NCBI GenBank assembly: GCA_023399055.1
Contig: JAEWQV010000010.1
Coordinates: 62,001-126,000, forward strand
DNA: 64,000 nucleotides
Direction of reading: 5' to 3'
Source: Bacillota bacterium
GTDB taxonomy: Bacteria > Bacillota > Clostridia > Lachnospirales > Lachnospiraceae
Shown: positions 17,633 to 26,950 of the stretch, piece by piece
Layout of the letters: each line of letters begins with the position of its first letter
How positions within the stretch are numbered: position 1 is the first letter of the stretch
Translations under genes and position numbers: made by a program
Notes under the pieces: model-generated
Databases searched by the model: none
What the model was told of the DNA's origin: nothing
Seen by the model: the letters and a program-made list of their open reading frames with translations, nothing else

Positions 17633-17752
17633 AACCTCAGTATTAGGTAGAAAACATAATTATAATGGTAAAACTTAGGGCATTTTAAAGTTTATACTAT
17701 TAATACTATTTAAAATAACAGGACTTAATCTTAGAATAGAAACAGGATATTA

Positions 17753-17783
17753 AAAATGCAAGATTATATTAGTCTTGCATTTT
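17753..17783 (+). terminator. Hairpin between DAHP synthase and prephenate dehydrogenase genes
   Basis: Perfect 11-bp stem AAAATGCAAGA (17753-17763) / TCTTGCATTTT (17773-17783) ending in four T. It is likely an intrinsic terminator or partial read-through point inside the cluster. Confidence 0.7.
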
Positions 17784-17816
17784 GCGTAGATAACCTGCGC
17801 AGGAATGGAGGCAAAC

Positions 17817-18953
17817 ATGAAGGATATTGAATGTGATTTTAGTAACGGCTTGAAAATAGGTTTTATCGGGTTTGGCTTAATCGGGGGCTCAATTGCAAGA
17901 GCGCTGAAAAAAATAAATAAGGATTATTATTTATTTGCCTATGATTACCATAAGGATAAACCCAGCAGTGATTTACAGGCTGCACTTTCAGACCGTGTAT
18001 TAAATTCCATTGTTTCATCCTTTGATGAGGAATTTCCTTCCTGTGATTTGTTATTTTTATGTGCTCCTGTTTTAAAGAATATAGAGTACTTAACAATGCT
18101 TAAACCAATTCTACCTTCCACCTGTATCTTAACGGATGTCGGCAGTGTAAAGGGGAATATCCATGAGGCTATTCAAGAATTAGGCTTATGCCAGCAATTT
18201 ATCGGTGGGCACCCGATGACTGGTTCAGAGAAAACTGGATATTTGAATTCCTATGCGCTACTACTTGAGAATTCTTATTACATTCTGACGCCGACGAAAG
18301 AAGTACCACGTAAACATGTTGATTTCCTATATCATTTAGTCGAGCGAATGGGTTCTATCCCTATTATACTGGATGCCAAAGAGCATGACCGGATTACTGC
18401 TGCCATAAGTCATGTACCTCACATCATTGCAGCTCAATTAGTTAATTTGGTTCGTACCTCTGACGATCAGGCAGAGAAGATGCGTGCTCTCGCTGCGGGA
18501 GGATTTAAGGATATTACGCGTATTGCCTCCTCTTCTCCTGTCATGTGGCAAAATATTTGCCTGACCAACGCTTCTGACATCAAACAGTTATTGGATCAAT
18601 ACATAGCTTCGTTAGTAGTAGCCTCAAAAGCATTGGGTCAAATGGATGGAGATTATTTGTACGACATGTTTGATACCGCAGGGGAATACCGTAGTGCAAT
18701 TCCAAACAAATCCATTGGCTTAATGACAAAAATGTTTGAAATATATTTGGATATTATGGATGAAGCTGGTGCCATTGCTACAATTGCAACCCTTTTGGCA
18801 AGTAATCAAATTAGTATCAAAAACATTGGGATTATTCATAATCGTGAATTTGAGGAAGGTGTCTTACGAATTGAGTTCTATGAGGAACTAGCGCAGACAA
18901 AAGCCATCACCATGTTATCTAAGTATCATTATAAAATATATGAAAGAAAATAA
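17817..18953 (+). CDS. tyrA: Prephenate dehydrogenase with C-terminal ACT domain
   Basis: Oxidative decarboxylation of prephenate to 4-hydroxyphenylpyruvate in tyrosine synthesis. The ATG at 17817 (378 residues) is chosen because GGAGG lies just upstream and overlaps the alternative ATG at 17805. The N-terminal Rossmann domain has GFIGFGLIGGSIARAL (~14-29). The helical dimerisation domain has GGHPMTGSEKTGY, the DAKEHDRITAAISHVPHIIA catalytic-His region and the AAGGFKDITRIASSSP stretch. A short ACT domain (~305-378, GAIATIATLLASNQISIKNI) suggests tyrosine feedback control. It is followed after 127 bp by aroA. Confidence 0.92.
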   Translation: MKDIECDFSNGLKIGFIGFGLIGGSIARALKKINKDYYLFAYDYHKDKPSSDLQAALSDRVLNSIVSSFDEEFPSCDLLFLCAPVLKNIEYLTMLKPILPSTCILTDVGSVKGNIHEAIQELGLCQQFIGGHPMTGSEKTGYLNSYALLLENSYYILTPTKEVPRKHVDFLYHLVERMGSIPIILDAKEHDRITAAISHVPHIIAAQLVNLVRTSDDQAEKMRALAAGGFKDITRIASSSPVMWQNICLTNASDIKQLLDQYIASLVVASKALGQMDGDYLYDMFDTAGEYRSAIPNKSIGLMTKMFEIYLDIMDEAGAIATIATLLASNQISIKNIGIIHNREFEEGVLRIEFYEELAQTKAITMLSKYHYKIYERK

Positions 18954-18957
18954 GCTG

Positions 18958-19022
18958 TAACTGTTCAAAGCCAAGCAGAATATTTAGTAAATCAACCGTG
19001 AAAGCTTGCTTTTTAAGGATAA
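18958..19022 (+). repeat. Probable half copy of the dispersed foldback element
   Basis: AACTGTTCAAAGCCAAGC...GAATATTTAGTAAATCAA...GTGAAAGCTTGCTTT aligns with the first half of copy B (end repeat, AATATTTAA block, GAAAGCTTGCTTT centre). The second half with TAGGGC...CTAAGCGAG is missing. It lies between tyrA and aroA and is clearly degenerate. Confidence 0.5.
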
Positions 19023-19080
19023 CTTTTGTATTCTCTAAATTATATTAAACTGAAAATTGCATTTCAGAAGGAGGCTACCC

Positions 19081-20379
19081 ATGATTTTTCGTAAAAATGG
19101 GCCGTTAAAAGGAAGTGTTACCGTACCCGGAGATAAATCCATCTCACATCGTGCCGTTATGTTTGGTGCCCTGGCAAAAGGCACTACAGAAGTTACAAAC
19201 TTTCTACAAGGTGCAGACTGTTTATCAACAATTCGCTGTTTTGGCCAGTTAGGCATTGAGATTCAAAATAATCCTTCTAAGGATCAGGTTATCATACAGG
19301 GTAAAGGTTTACATGGACTGACAAAACCCACTGGAATACTGGATGTTGGTAATAGCGGTACTACAATGCGCTTGATTTCTGGAATTCTAAGTGGTCAGAA
19401 TTTTGAGACCACGCTAAACGGGGATGACTCCATTCAACGCAGACCCATGGGGCGTATTATGACTCCACTTACTAAGATGGGAGCAGATATCATAAGCCTT
19501 GCAGGAAACGGATGCTCTCCTCTTGCAATTAACTCCAGGTCGAATAGAAGTACAAAACTAAAAGGTATCTCCTACACTTCACCAGTAGCTTCAGCACAGA
19601 TTAAATCAGGCGTATTACTTGCTGGTTTATATGCAGACAGTAAAACTTCTGTAACAGAACCATTTCTTTCAAGAAACCATACAGAACTTATGCTGTCACA
19701 GTTTGGTGCAAACATAAATAGCGATGGAAATACTGCGACGATTGAACCGGAACCTGAATTAACTGGACGACAAATTAACGTTCCCGGGGATATTTCCTCG
19801 GCAGCTTACTTCATAGCTGCTGGCCTTCTGGTACCTAATTCTGAACTCGTAATAAAAAACGTTGGAATTAATCCTACTCGCGACGGTATTCTGCAAGTAT
19901 GCAGACAAATGGGTGCTAACATTACACTTGAAAATGTGATAGATGATGGCGGAGAACCTGTTGCAGACCTTATCGTTCGTTATAGTGAACTAGTTGGAAC
20001 AGAAATTGGCGGAGCAATTATACCTACCTTGATTGATGAGATTCCGATAATCGCAGTCTTAGCTTGTTTTGCAAAAGGACAAACTGTAATAAAGGATGCA
20101 TCCGAACTTAAGGTAAAAGAATCAAATCGTATTGATGTCATGGTAGAAAACTTAAGTAAAATGGGCGCTGACATCACTGCCACTCCTGATGGTATGATAA
20201 TCAATGGTGGCAAGCCTTTACATGGAGCAGTGATTGAAAGTAAACACGATCACCGTATTGCAATGTCTTTTACTATTGCCGCTATGCTATGCGAGGGAGA
20301 AACCAAAATCATTCATGCGGAATGTGTGGATATCTCCTATCCTAACTTTTATTCTGATTTAGAAAGTTTACATCAATAG
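19081..20379 (+). CDS. aroA: 3-phosphoshikimate 1-carboxyvinyltransferase (EPSP synthase)
   Basis: Joins shikimate-3-phosphate and phosphoenolpyruvate to 5-enolpyruvylshikimate-3-phosphate. The ATG at 19081 (432 residues) has AAGGAGG upstream and gives the normal N-terminus MIFRKNGPLKGSVTVPGDKSISHR. Motifs: DKSISHRAVMFGALAKG (Lys/Arg binding), DVGNSGTTMRLISG, RRPMGRIMTPL, SAQIKSGVLLAG, DEIPIIAVLA (catalytic Asp) and KESNRIDVM near the C-terminus, with HDHRIAMSF. Length is normal. The protein has Gly in NSGTTMR and Ala in the GALAKGTT segment; which class it falls in for glyphosate tolerance cannot be decided by eye. Confidence 0.94.
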   Translation: MIFRKNGPLKGSVTVPGDKSISHRAVMFGALAKGTTEVTNFLQGADCLSTIRCFGQLGIEIQNNPSKDQVIIQGKGLHGLTKPTGILDVGNSGTTMRLISGILSGQNFETTLNGDDSIQRRPMGRIMTPLTKMGADIISLAGNGCSPLAINSRSNRSTKLKGISYTSPVASAQIKSGVLLAGLYADSKTSVTEPFLSRNHTELMLSQFGANINSDGNTATIEPEPELTGRQINVPGDISSAAYFIAAGLLVPNSELVIKNVGINPTRDGILQVCRQMGANITLENVIDDGGEPVADLIVRYSELVGTEIGGAIIPTLIDEIPIIAVLACFAKGQTVIKDASELKVKESNRIDVMVENLSKMGADITATPDGMIINGGKPLHGAVIESKHDHRIAMSFTIAAMLCEGETKIIHAECVDISYPNFYSDLESLHQ

Positions 20380-20618
20380 AGTTATTAAGCAGATATCTAT
20401 GTTTTAATTAAGACATAACGAATTTAATTAAGCGAAGCCATCTTTTATCCCTCTTTGTTATAGGTCAATTTAGAAACTATATAACATAATTGGGAGGAGC
20501 TGTTCTTCGCTTTTTGTATGTAAAAATAGAATTATCTGGCAGAAGAAGGGAACACTATACTATCGTCTTATCGTCTAATATAATATATAGCAATTCTAAA
20601 TTATGGAGGTTGAACGAA

Positions 20619-21581
20619 ATGATGAAGTTTAGGAAAAGCAGAGGGGTTCTATTACCATTCTCAATAGTATTAATTATTTTATTTTCCCTTATCTATATCT
20701 TTTATAATCCATTCGCTAAGCTACATTCTGTGTCAGCTCCAACGATTGAGACTGGGACGAACAACGACTCAAATGCATCCATAAGATCGAAAAAAACAGC
20801 TTATGACCCCTACACCTATAAACCCGATTATGTTCCCTCACCAATTGCAACAATAGAGACACAGGACATTCACATTAATTTTCAACAGCTTTCAAATATC
20901 CAGGATGATACAGACAGATTACTAGATGATATTTATGACGAATACTCCATGAATAATTCCCTAGGCATTAAGGATTTCATTCCTGAATTTAATTCCGTTG
21001 GAGAGGTAAGTTTTTCCCGTATTTCAGACAATGACTCTGATAACTACCAGTACTTTACGGATTACCTTGGAGATAATACATCTACTTTTCTCCAAGCCTT
21101 GAGCAATATGTCAGAACACCGCTTTTCCTCCATAAACTGCGTTACTTTTCAAAAGGATTCTGATATTAAACTAGGACTTATCTCTTTTCCTCTCTTTAGC
21201 AACGTAGAGGTGAATTTGCTGATATCCAAGGATTTTTCAAAGATTGCTGCAATTTCCGAGAATAGTACCTATCAGGTTTTGAAGGACGTTATTGCTTCAG
21301 AAAATGTTTCAACTATGAAAGATGTTGACCTGTCAACGGTTTATCATTATCAACAAAGAGTATTTCAAGGAAATGAAGAATCTACTACCGAGGAACAATT
21401 CATTTATTACACTTACTTTAATAAGAATGACTTAGAATATCTGCTGCAATTCAAATCAAATTATACGGTGTTAGAAGGACAAAAAGAATATATGGTTGTA
21501 GGTGATTTACAAACTCAAGAGGTATGTAGAAACACTTTTATAAAGCTGCTTAACCTATTAACAGAAACACAGCCAAACTAA
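20619..21581 (+). CDS. Membrane-anchored extracytoplasmic protein of unknown function
   Basis: I choose the ATG at 20619 (320 residues): GGAGG at 20605-20609 is well placed and the protein then starts MMKFRKSRGVLLPFSIVLII. There is a short basic cytoplasmic end, one membrane segment (~11-30), a disordered Ser/Thr/Asn/Pro-rich linker (~40-90) and a C-terminal globular domain of mixed helix and strand (~95-320), probably outside the membrane. I recognise no family motif or catalytic signature. It is followed by a strong terminator and lies upstream of the sigma/anti-sigma pair, though not in the same transcript. Confidence 0.65.
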   Translation: MMKFRKSRGVLLPFSIVLIILFSLIYIFYNPFAKLHSVSAPTIETGTNNDSNASIRSKKTAYDPYTYKPDYVPSPIATIETQDIHINFQQLSNIQDDTDRLLDDIYDEYSMNNSLGIKDFIPEFNSVGEVSFSRISDNDSDNYQYFTDYLGDNTSTFLQALSNMSEHRFSSINCVTFQKDSDIKLGLISFPLFSNVEVNLLISKDFSKIAAISENSTYQVLKDVIASENVSTMKDVDLSTVYHYQQRVFQGNEESTTEEQFIYYTYFNKNDLEYLLQFKSNYTVLEGQKEYMVVGDLQTQEVCRNTFIKLLNLLTETQPN

Positions 21582-21643
21582 CGAGATTGAACGCAATTAA
21601 AAGATTACTTCTGTTATAAGCAATAAACAACTTTTTCTAACGC

Positions 21644-21670
21644 AAAAAGGAGGCTCACCTCCTTTTTTTA
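21644..21670 (+). terminator. Intrinsic terminator of the anchored protein gene
   Basis: AAAAAGGAGG (21644-21653), loop CTCA, CCTCCTTTTT (21658-21667), then more T. Directly behind it is a second perfect 10-bp foldback TATGTAATAG / CTATTACATA (21669-21699). The rest of the 21582-21934 gap is AT-rich with reiterated CTTTTAAAAT motifs at ~21770-21812 and no gene. Confidence 0.85.
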
Positions 21671-21934
21671 TGTAATAGTAAACTTTTCTCTATTACATAA
21701 AACTCTCCAATAGGACATGCAATTGTTTTACCTTTTCTAGTACACTTTTTATTATTCTAACTAAATATCTTTTAAATCTCTTTTAAAATACTTTTAGAAT
21801 CCCTTTTAAAATCCCTTCCGTTCTTTTATAGTATTCCTATATGAATTTGATTTCTGAAATATTTTTCTACTGCGAAATAAATTCTACCCTCTCCTGACTC
21901 TAATAGATAGAAAGCAAAAGAAAGGAACGACTGT

Positions 21935-22402
21935 ATGAAACTTCCGGAAGAACATTTCATATCTGAAATTGATGCGATGAAGCAGCAGCTCTATCGTATT
22001 GCTTTTCTATATCTCAAAAATGAGTCAGCAGCACTGGAGGCTGTGGATGAAACTATTTTTCTTGCCTATCGGAATTTGAGACAATTAAAGCAGCAAGAAT
22101 ATTTTAAAACCTGGGTAACCCGAATTCTGATTAACGTATGCAAAAAAGAACTGCGGCGAATCAAGAGGTTTCATCTGGAAGAAAGTCTTCCCCTGCTGAT
22201 ACATAAGGATTATGACTCTATGCCTTTAAAGGAGGCAATTGGTAAGCTACCCATGGATTTGCAAACCATTATAAATCTTCGTTACTTTAATGATTATACC
22301 CTGGTTGAGACTGCACAAATCCTAAAACTGCCACAGGGCACCGTAGCTACAAGGCAACGAAAGGCATTGTCCTTGTTAAAGTTAGAATTGGAGGTAGATT
22401 AA
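21935..22402 (+). CDS. ECF-type RNA polymerase sigma factor
   Basis: A 155-residue sigma-70 family protein. Region 2 covers ~10-75 (YRIAFLYLKNESAALEAVDETIFLAYRNLRQLKQQEYFKTWVTRILINVC), and region 4 ~100-150 has the helix-turn-helix LVETAQILKLPQGTVATRQRKALSLLK. There is no region 1 or 3, as in extracytoplasmic-function factors. GAAAGGA precedes the ATG. Its stop codon is immediately followed by the start of a DUF4179 protein, the usual partner that holds such sigma factors inactive at the membrane. The stimulus and regulon are unknown. Confidence 0.88.
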   Translation: MKLPEEHFISEIDAMKQQLYRIAFLYLKNESAALEAVDETIFLAYRNLRQLKQQEYFKTWVTRILINVCKKELRRIKRFHLEESLPLLIHKDYDSMPLKEAIGKLPMDLQTIINLRYFNDYTLVETAQILKLPQGTVATRQRKALSLLKLELEVD

Positions 22403-23773
22403 ATGAATCGAAAGGAAGAATATCTATTACTAAAGAATGAACTAAATCATACTCCCGTAGCACTTGAATACATTACTTATAAAGCAATTGACAGAGCAAA
22501 GCAGAAAAAAGGAGCTCTCCGATTTATAAAAGCTCCTGTCATCTCTCTATGTTCTGCTGCTGCCGCATTTATACTTATGATTAACCTTTTCCCATCCATT
22601 GCTCATGCGGTAAGTGACCTTCCATTTATGCAGGAATTTGTGGCTGCTGTTTCCTTTGATAATAGTTTAAAAACAGCGATTGAAAATGATTACTACCAAT
22701 TGGTTGATTATAGCCAAACCAAGGAGGATGTGACCGTTACAATTAAATCTATGATTGTTGATGCCGGACATATCTCTGTTTTTTATCGGATTGATGCACC
22801 TGTCCCAACTGGTCGCTTTCACTTTAAGATAACCGATGAGAATCAACAACCTATTGAGGCTGCAATAAGTTCTACAACCTATTATCAGTCCAGAGAGCTG
22901 GATGAGATAAAGTTAGATTTCTTTGATTCTCCGATTCCAAAGGAGCTAAACGTACAATTAACAGTAAATGTCGACGAGAATTTTAATTATCCAGGTGAAG
23001 ACTTAAGCCTAACGGAAGCAAGTGATCCATTTACTATACCCGAAGAGCCTGCTTTACAGGGAAAAGATTATTTGTTTGTACTTAACTTAAAGCCCGATGA
23101 TACTTACACCCGTATCGTTGACTCGGTTTTAATTGACAAAACAATAACCATAGACGGACAACAGATTTATTTTGAGAAACTTGCCATTTATCCAACCCAA
23201 TCCAGATTATATTTTGAGTATGTTGAGGGTAATACTGCTATTATTGAGAACCTTGACATTACATTTACTGATGATAAGGGTAATTCCTATGGTATGTCAA
23301 AAGGTGGCGTAACTGGAACTGGTAGCGGAACTGATCTAAAGCAATCTTTGTTCTATGAAAGCAGTTTCTTTGCTGACGCAAAGCACTTAACCTTATCCAT
23401 TAATGGCATAACAATGATTAAAAAAGAAGAACTATATGGTGAGGTTCGTTATGATGATAAGACAATAACAAATCTTCCAGAAGGTATTACTGTAGATGCT
23501 ATGGAAATGCGAGATAGTGATTTATACATTACACTTAGAAATGTTGTAAAAACTGGTGAATACGGTGAATTAATTTCTCCTACCTACTATGACATCAACT
23601 CTAAGGAATATTACTTTAACTCTCATTCTGCTTCAACAACAATTGAGGAGTACGAAACCATCTATCAGGTATACTATGTTATTCCAAACTTTATAGACCA
23701 TCACTTTCTGCTTCAATGGAATTACAGCCCTATGCGAGCATTAACAGCACCAATAGAAATTCAAATTAATTAA
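22403..23773 (+). CDS. DUF4179 transmembrane protein, probable anti-sigma factor
   Basis: A 456-residue protein. The N-terminal ~45 residues are cytoplasmic and helical (YLLLKNELNHTPVALEYITYKAIDRAKQKK), followed by one membrane helix (~48-70, APVISLCSAAAAFILMINL) and a large strand-rich extracytoplasmic part. That part contains the DUF4179 domain (~75-175, IAHAVSDLPFMQEFVAAVSFD...) and a later domain resembling DUF5643 (~215-340). Start and stop codons of the pair abut with no gap, and the GGAGG lies inside the sigma gene, indicating translational coupling. A role as membrane-tethered regulator of the adjacent sigma factor is inferred from gene order and topology. Confidence 0.8.
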   Translation: MNRKEEYLLLKNELNHTPVALEYITYKAIDRAKQKKGALRFIKAPVISLCSAAAAFILMINLFPSIAHAVSDLPFMQEFVAAVSFDNSLKTAIENDYYQLVDYSQTKEDVTVTIKSMIVDAGHISVFYRIDAPVPTGRFHFKITDENQQPIEAAISSTTYYQSRELDEIKLDFFDSPIPKELNVQLTVNVDENFNYPGEDLSLTEASDPFTIPEEPALQGKDYLFVLNLKPDDTYTRIVDSVLIDKTITIDGQQIYFEKLAIYPTQSRLYFEYVEGNTAIIENLDITFTDDKGNSYGMSKGGVTGTGSGTDLKQSLFYESSFFADAKHLTLSINGITMIKKEELYGEVRYDDKTITNLPEGITVDAMEMRDSDLYITLRNVVKTGEYGELISPTYYDINSKEYYFNSHSASTTIEEYETIYQVYYVIPNFIDHHFLLQWNYSPMRALTAPIEIQIN

Positions 23774-23818
23774 ATATACGATACTACGATAGCCTACTAA
23801 CTCCATTTTGTTCCTAAA

Positions 23819-23864
23819 AAGAGGATATACCACGCGTGTTAAACATCACGTAGTATATCCTCTT
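23819..23864. terminator. Hairpin between the converging anti-sigma and pullulanase genes
   Basis: AAGAGGATATA (23819-23829) / TATATCCTCTT (23854-23864) is a perfect 11-bp stem with a 24-nt loop. It probably serves the anti-sigma gene. A wider pair AGAGTGTC / GACACTCT brackets ~23955-24020 nearer the pullulanase stop. Confidence 0.65.
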
Positions 23865-24036
23865 ACTGTTAAAGCACCAAATCATAATTCACCCGTATGG
23901 TATATCCTGTCTTTTTCACGATTTTTGAATTATGTTAAATTATCATATTATATAGAGTGTCATATACACTTTAACTTCGCCTTTATAAATTTGAATAATG
24001 GTAGTATAATAAGACACTCTAATCACTTATCTATCT

Positions 24037-26859
24037 TTATTTCTTTCTCTTCTTAAAAAATACCACAATCGCCCCTGCAATAACAAGAACTGCTGCACCA
24101 ATCGCAGCAATAATTACAGCTACATTGGTAGATGCTTTCTCATCAGAAGAATCTGTGCTCTGTCCATCATCCGTAGCAGGTGTATCTGTAGGCTCTATTG
24201 TTTTATCTTCTTGAACCAATACAAGCGTAGAGATTGGATCAACTGACACACTACCACCTGATATTGTCTCAAGAATTTCTGTACCTGCCTTGTCGCCCTT
24301 TACATATACATTCCAGTCACCTTCAGGAACTGTTACAGCGGTAGCTGCTTTGTTTGCATTAAAGATTACACAAATTGCTTTAGCTGCCTCGCCATTAGGT
24401 GAATTGTTAATCGTATAAGCAACTACATTATCATCTAAACCATCCAAGAAGGTCAGATTTGCCTGAACATCAGCTGTTGTAGTCATACGAAGTGCTGCAT
24501 GTGCCTTACGGAATGCAATTAGCCCTTTATAATATTCATAAACGTCCTTATTGGTTGTAACTGTATCCCATTTGATGCTATTAACAGCATCTGTTGAATT
24601 ATAGCTGTTTTCATCAAAGCCTGAGCCATCTTCCCTTGGCTTGCTGCGGAGAATTTCTTCACCAGCCTGGAAGAAGGGAATACCTTGAGAGGTAAGAACA
24701 ATTGCAGAGGATAACATATTCATTTTCTTACGATCTGCTTCACTGTCCTCAGCATTAGAGATTGCAAGCTTATCCCATAAGGTATTGTTATCATGTGCAG
24801 AAGCATAACTAACTGTTTGTGTCGGCTCTTTCGCCCACCAGGCAGTTGAGTAATTCAATAAAGAGTAGTCAATCTGTGGATGATCGGTGGAACCTACAAC
24901 ACCAAACTTGATGATGTTTTCCATACCAGCTTTTCCAGATACAAACCCACGATCCAGGGAATCAAATACACTGCCCTTGATACCATCTCTAAGATCATCA
25001 CTGAAAGCTGCAATATCAGAATCCATTGATGCCATATTGGCTTTTAACGCCTTTTGATCATCTGGAAGCGGTGAAGAACCGGCAGTCCAGCCTTCGCCGT
25101 AAACCATAATGGTTGGATCAATTTTATCTAAGGCTGCTCTTACAGCATTCATGGTATCAATATCATGAATACCCATTAAATCAAACCGGAAACCATCTAC
25201 ATGATACTCTGTCGCCCAGAAAACTACGGAATCAACAATGTATTTACGCATCATTGCACGCTCGGAGGCAGTCTCATTGCCACAGCCGGATGCATTTGAG
25301 AATGTGCCGTCATCGTTCATACGATAGTAATAACCTGGCACCACCTTATTTAGGTTAGAATCCGTATTGGAAGAGGTATGATTATATACCACATCCATAA
25401 TTACTCGAATATTACTCTCGTGCAGAGATTGTACCATCTGTTTATACTCATTAACACGTACTTCGCCCTGCTGAGGGTTAGTGGAATAGGAACCTTCCGG
25501 TACATTATAATTCTCCGGATCATAACCCCAGTTAAATTGATTGTTTACTAACATTGTTTCATCTACGGTAGCATAATCAAAGGAGGGAAGTAAATGTACA
25601 CTTGTAACTCCTAAATCAACCAGATAATCAATACCTGTCTTATCTCCCTTGGAGTTCGTGGTTCCCTTTTCAGTAAATGCAAGATATTTACCTTTATTCT
25701 TAATACCTGAACTCTTATCTACTGAAAAATCTCGGATATGAAGCTCGTAGATGACAGCATCGGTTGCACTTACAAGCGCTGGTTTAGTGTCATTCTCAAA
25801 ACCTTCCGGATTCGTTGCTGCAAGATTAATAATCATTCCGCGATCGCCATTTACACCAGTAGCCTTTGCGTAAGGATCAACTGCTTCTTTTGTTACACCA
25901 TCAACAGTGACAGAATAAGTGTAATAAATACCGTTCCAGTCACCTGTTTTTGTTGTTACCCAGGTACCTTTTACATCCTTTGTCATTGGTATGTTTTCTA
26001 TGGTATTAATTCCTATACCTTCTTCAAATAGATTAAGTACAACCTCTGTAGCAGTAGGTGCCCAAAGGCGGAAATTTGTTTCCTGTTCAGACCAAATTGC
26101 TCCAAGGTCAGAACCCTCATAATAAAATGCTTCTTCAAACTCTGGGGTAGAAAATACTTTTACATTAGATACTGTCATTTCGCCAAAATCTCCAAAAACT
26201 AAAGTGTATTTTTTAAATAAATCAAGGGGTTGTTCCATAATTACACTGGCAGATAAAGCTTCCTTAGCTTCATCACTGGTTACTTCCTTCACTGGATAAG
26301 TCACTCCCTCTGTGTCCTTCACAACAACCTTAGAAGCAAGATCAGCTGCTGTACTATCAAATGCTGTCGATACTCTAAAATCAATCTGTGATGCATTCTC
26401 AATTGCTGCTTCCAAAATTTTTGGTGCTAAACTCATCTCGTCCTCCGTATATCCAAAATTAGGATCGTCCTGTACTGCATAGATGTCAATTACGCCGTCT
26501 TTTGCTTTCGTTACGTCAATGAAGCGATCACTGTTGGTATCTTTTAGGTTCCAGGCATTGCTGCTGGTGGATTGACGTATAATAAAACCTATCTGCGATA
26601 TATCATCTCCCACTTCCAGTGTATACGTTGCAACCTTACCAAATTCATCTTCAGCTCCAAATTCAAAGGCTGCGCCTTCTCCGCCAGCTGGCCAAGACCA
26701 TACATTCCAACCATCATAGTCTCCTCCATAGCGGTGATAATGAAGATTAATCGTATACTGCTGCGCCGCTTTCACTGTTACCATCGGCTGAACTGCTCCA
26801 AGTACAGTTATCGCTATCAGGATAACTGCCATAACTACTGCTTTGATTTTTCTTTGCAT
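24037..26859 (-). CDS. pulA: Cell-surface type I pullulanase
   Basis: Hydrolyses alpha-1,6 bonds of pullulan and branched starch outside the cell. The 940-residue protein has a signal peptide (~1-31, ending VKA), an N-terminal CBM41-type starch-binding module (~33-135, INLHYHRYGGDYDGWNVWSW), a linker domain, CBM48 (~250-345, NFRLWAPTATEVVLNLF) and a GH13 barrel (~360-800). Visible are the type I signature YNWGYDP-like FNWGYDPENY, DVVYNHT, GFRFDLMG (nucleophile Asp), VYGEGWT (acid/base Glu) and SAHDNN. The C-terminus has a Thr/Asp/Ser linker, a membrane helix and KKRKK, so the enzyme is tethered rather than secreted free. No cellulosomal or SLH domain. Confidence 0.92.
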   Translation of the reverse strand: MQRKIKAVVMAVILIAITVLGAVQPMVTVKAAQQYTINLHYHRYGGDYDGWNVWSWPAGGEGAAFEFGAEDEFGKVATYTLEVGDDISQIGFIIRQSTSSNAWNLKDTNSDRFIDVTKAKDGVIDIYAVQDDPNFGYTEDEMSLAPKILEAAIENASQIDFRVSTAFDSTAADLASKVVVKDTEGVTYPVKEVTSDEAKEALSASVIMEQPLDLFKKYTLVFGDFGEMTVSNVKVFSTPEFEEAFYYEGSDLGAIWSEQETNFRLWAPTATEVVLNLFEEGIGINTIENIPMTKDVKGTWVTTKTGDWNGIYYTYSVTVDGVTKEAVDPYAKATGVNGDRGMIINLAATNPEGFENDTKPALVSATDAVIYELHIRDFSVDKSSGIKNKGKYLAFTEKGTTNSKGDKTGIDYLVDLGVTSVHLLPSFDYATVDETMLVNNQFNWGYDPENYNVPEGSYSTNPQQGEVRVNEYKQMVQSLHESNIRVIMDVVYNHTSSNTDSNLNKVVPGYYYRMNDDGTFSNASGCGNETASERAMMRKYIVDSVVFWATEYHVDGFRFDLMGIHDIDTMNAVRAALDKIDPTIMVYGEGWTAGSSPLPDDQKALKANMASMDSDIAAFSDDLRDGIKGSVFDSLDRGFVSGKAGMENIIKFGVVGSTDHPQIDYSLLNYSTAWWAKEPTQTVSYASAHDNNTLWDKLAISNAEDSEADRKKMNMLSSAIVLTSQGIPFFQAGEEILRSKPREDGSGFDENSYNSTDAVNSIKWDTVTTNKDVYEYYKGLIAFRKAHAALRMTTTADVQANLTFLDGLDDNVVAYTINNSPNGEAAKAICVIFNANKAATAVTVPEGDWNVYVKGDKAGTEILETISGGSVSVDPISTLVLVQEDKTIEPTDTPATDDGQSTDSSDEKASTNVAVIIAAIGAAVLVIAGAIVVFFKKRKK

Positions 26860-26950
26860 TTAAAATCCTCCCATAAGGTATTTTATACCTCTATTGTAAC
26901 ATAGGTGGACGAAATGATAAAGCTATTTTTCGAAATTTTTCGAATAGATA

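Noticed and set aside
20380..20618. Another degenerate copy of the dispersed element (TTGTTATAGGTCAATTTAG at ~20455)
   Set aside because: Only a short stretch resembles the element start; the centre and the TAGGGC/CTAAGCGAG part are absent.
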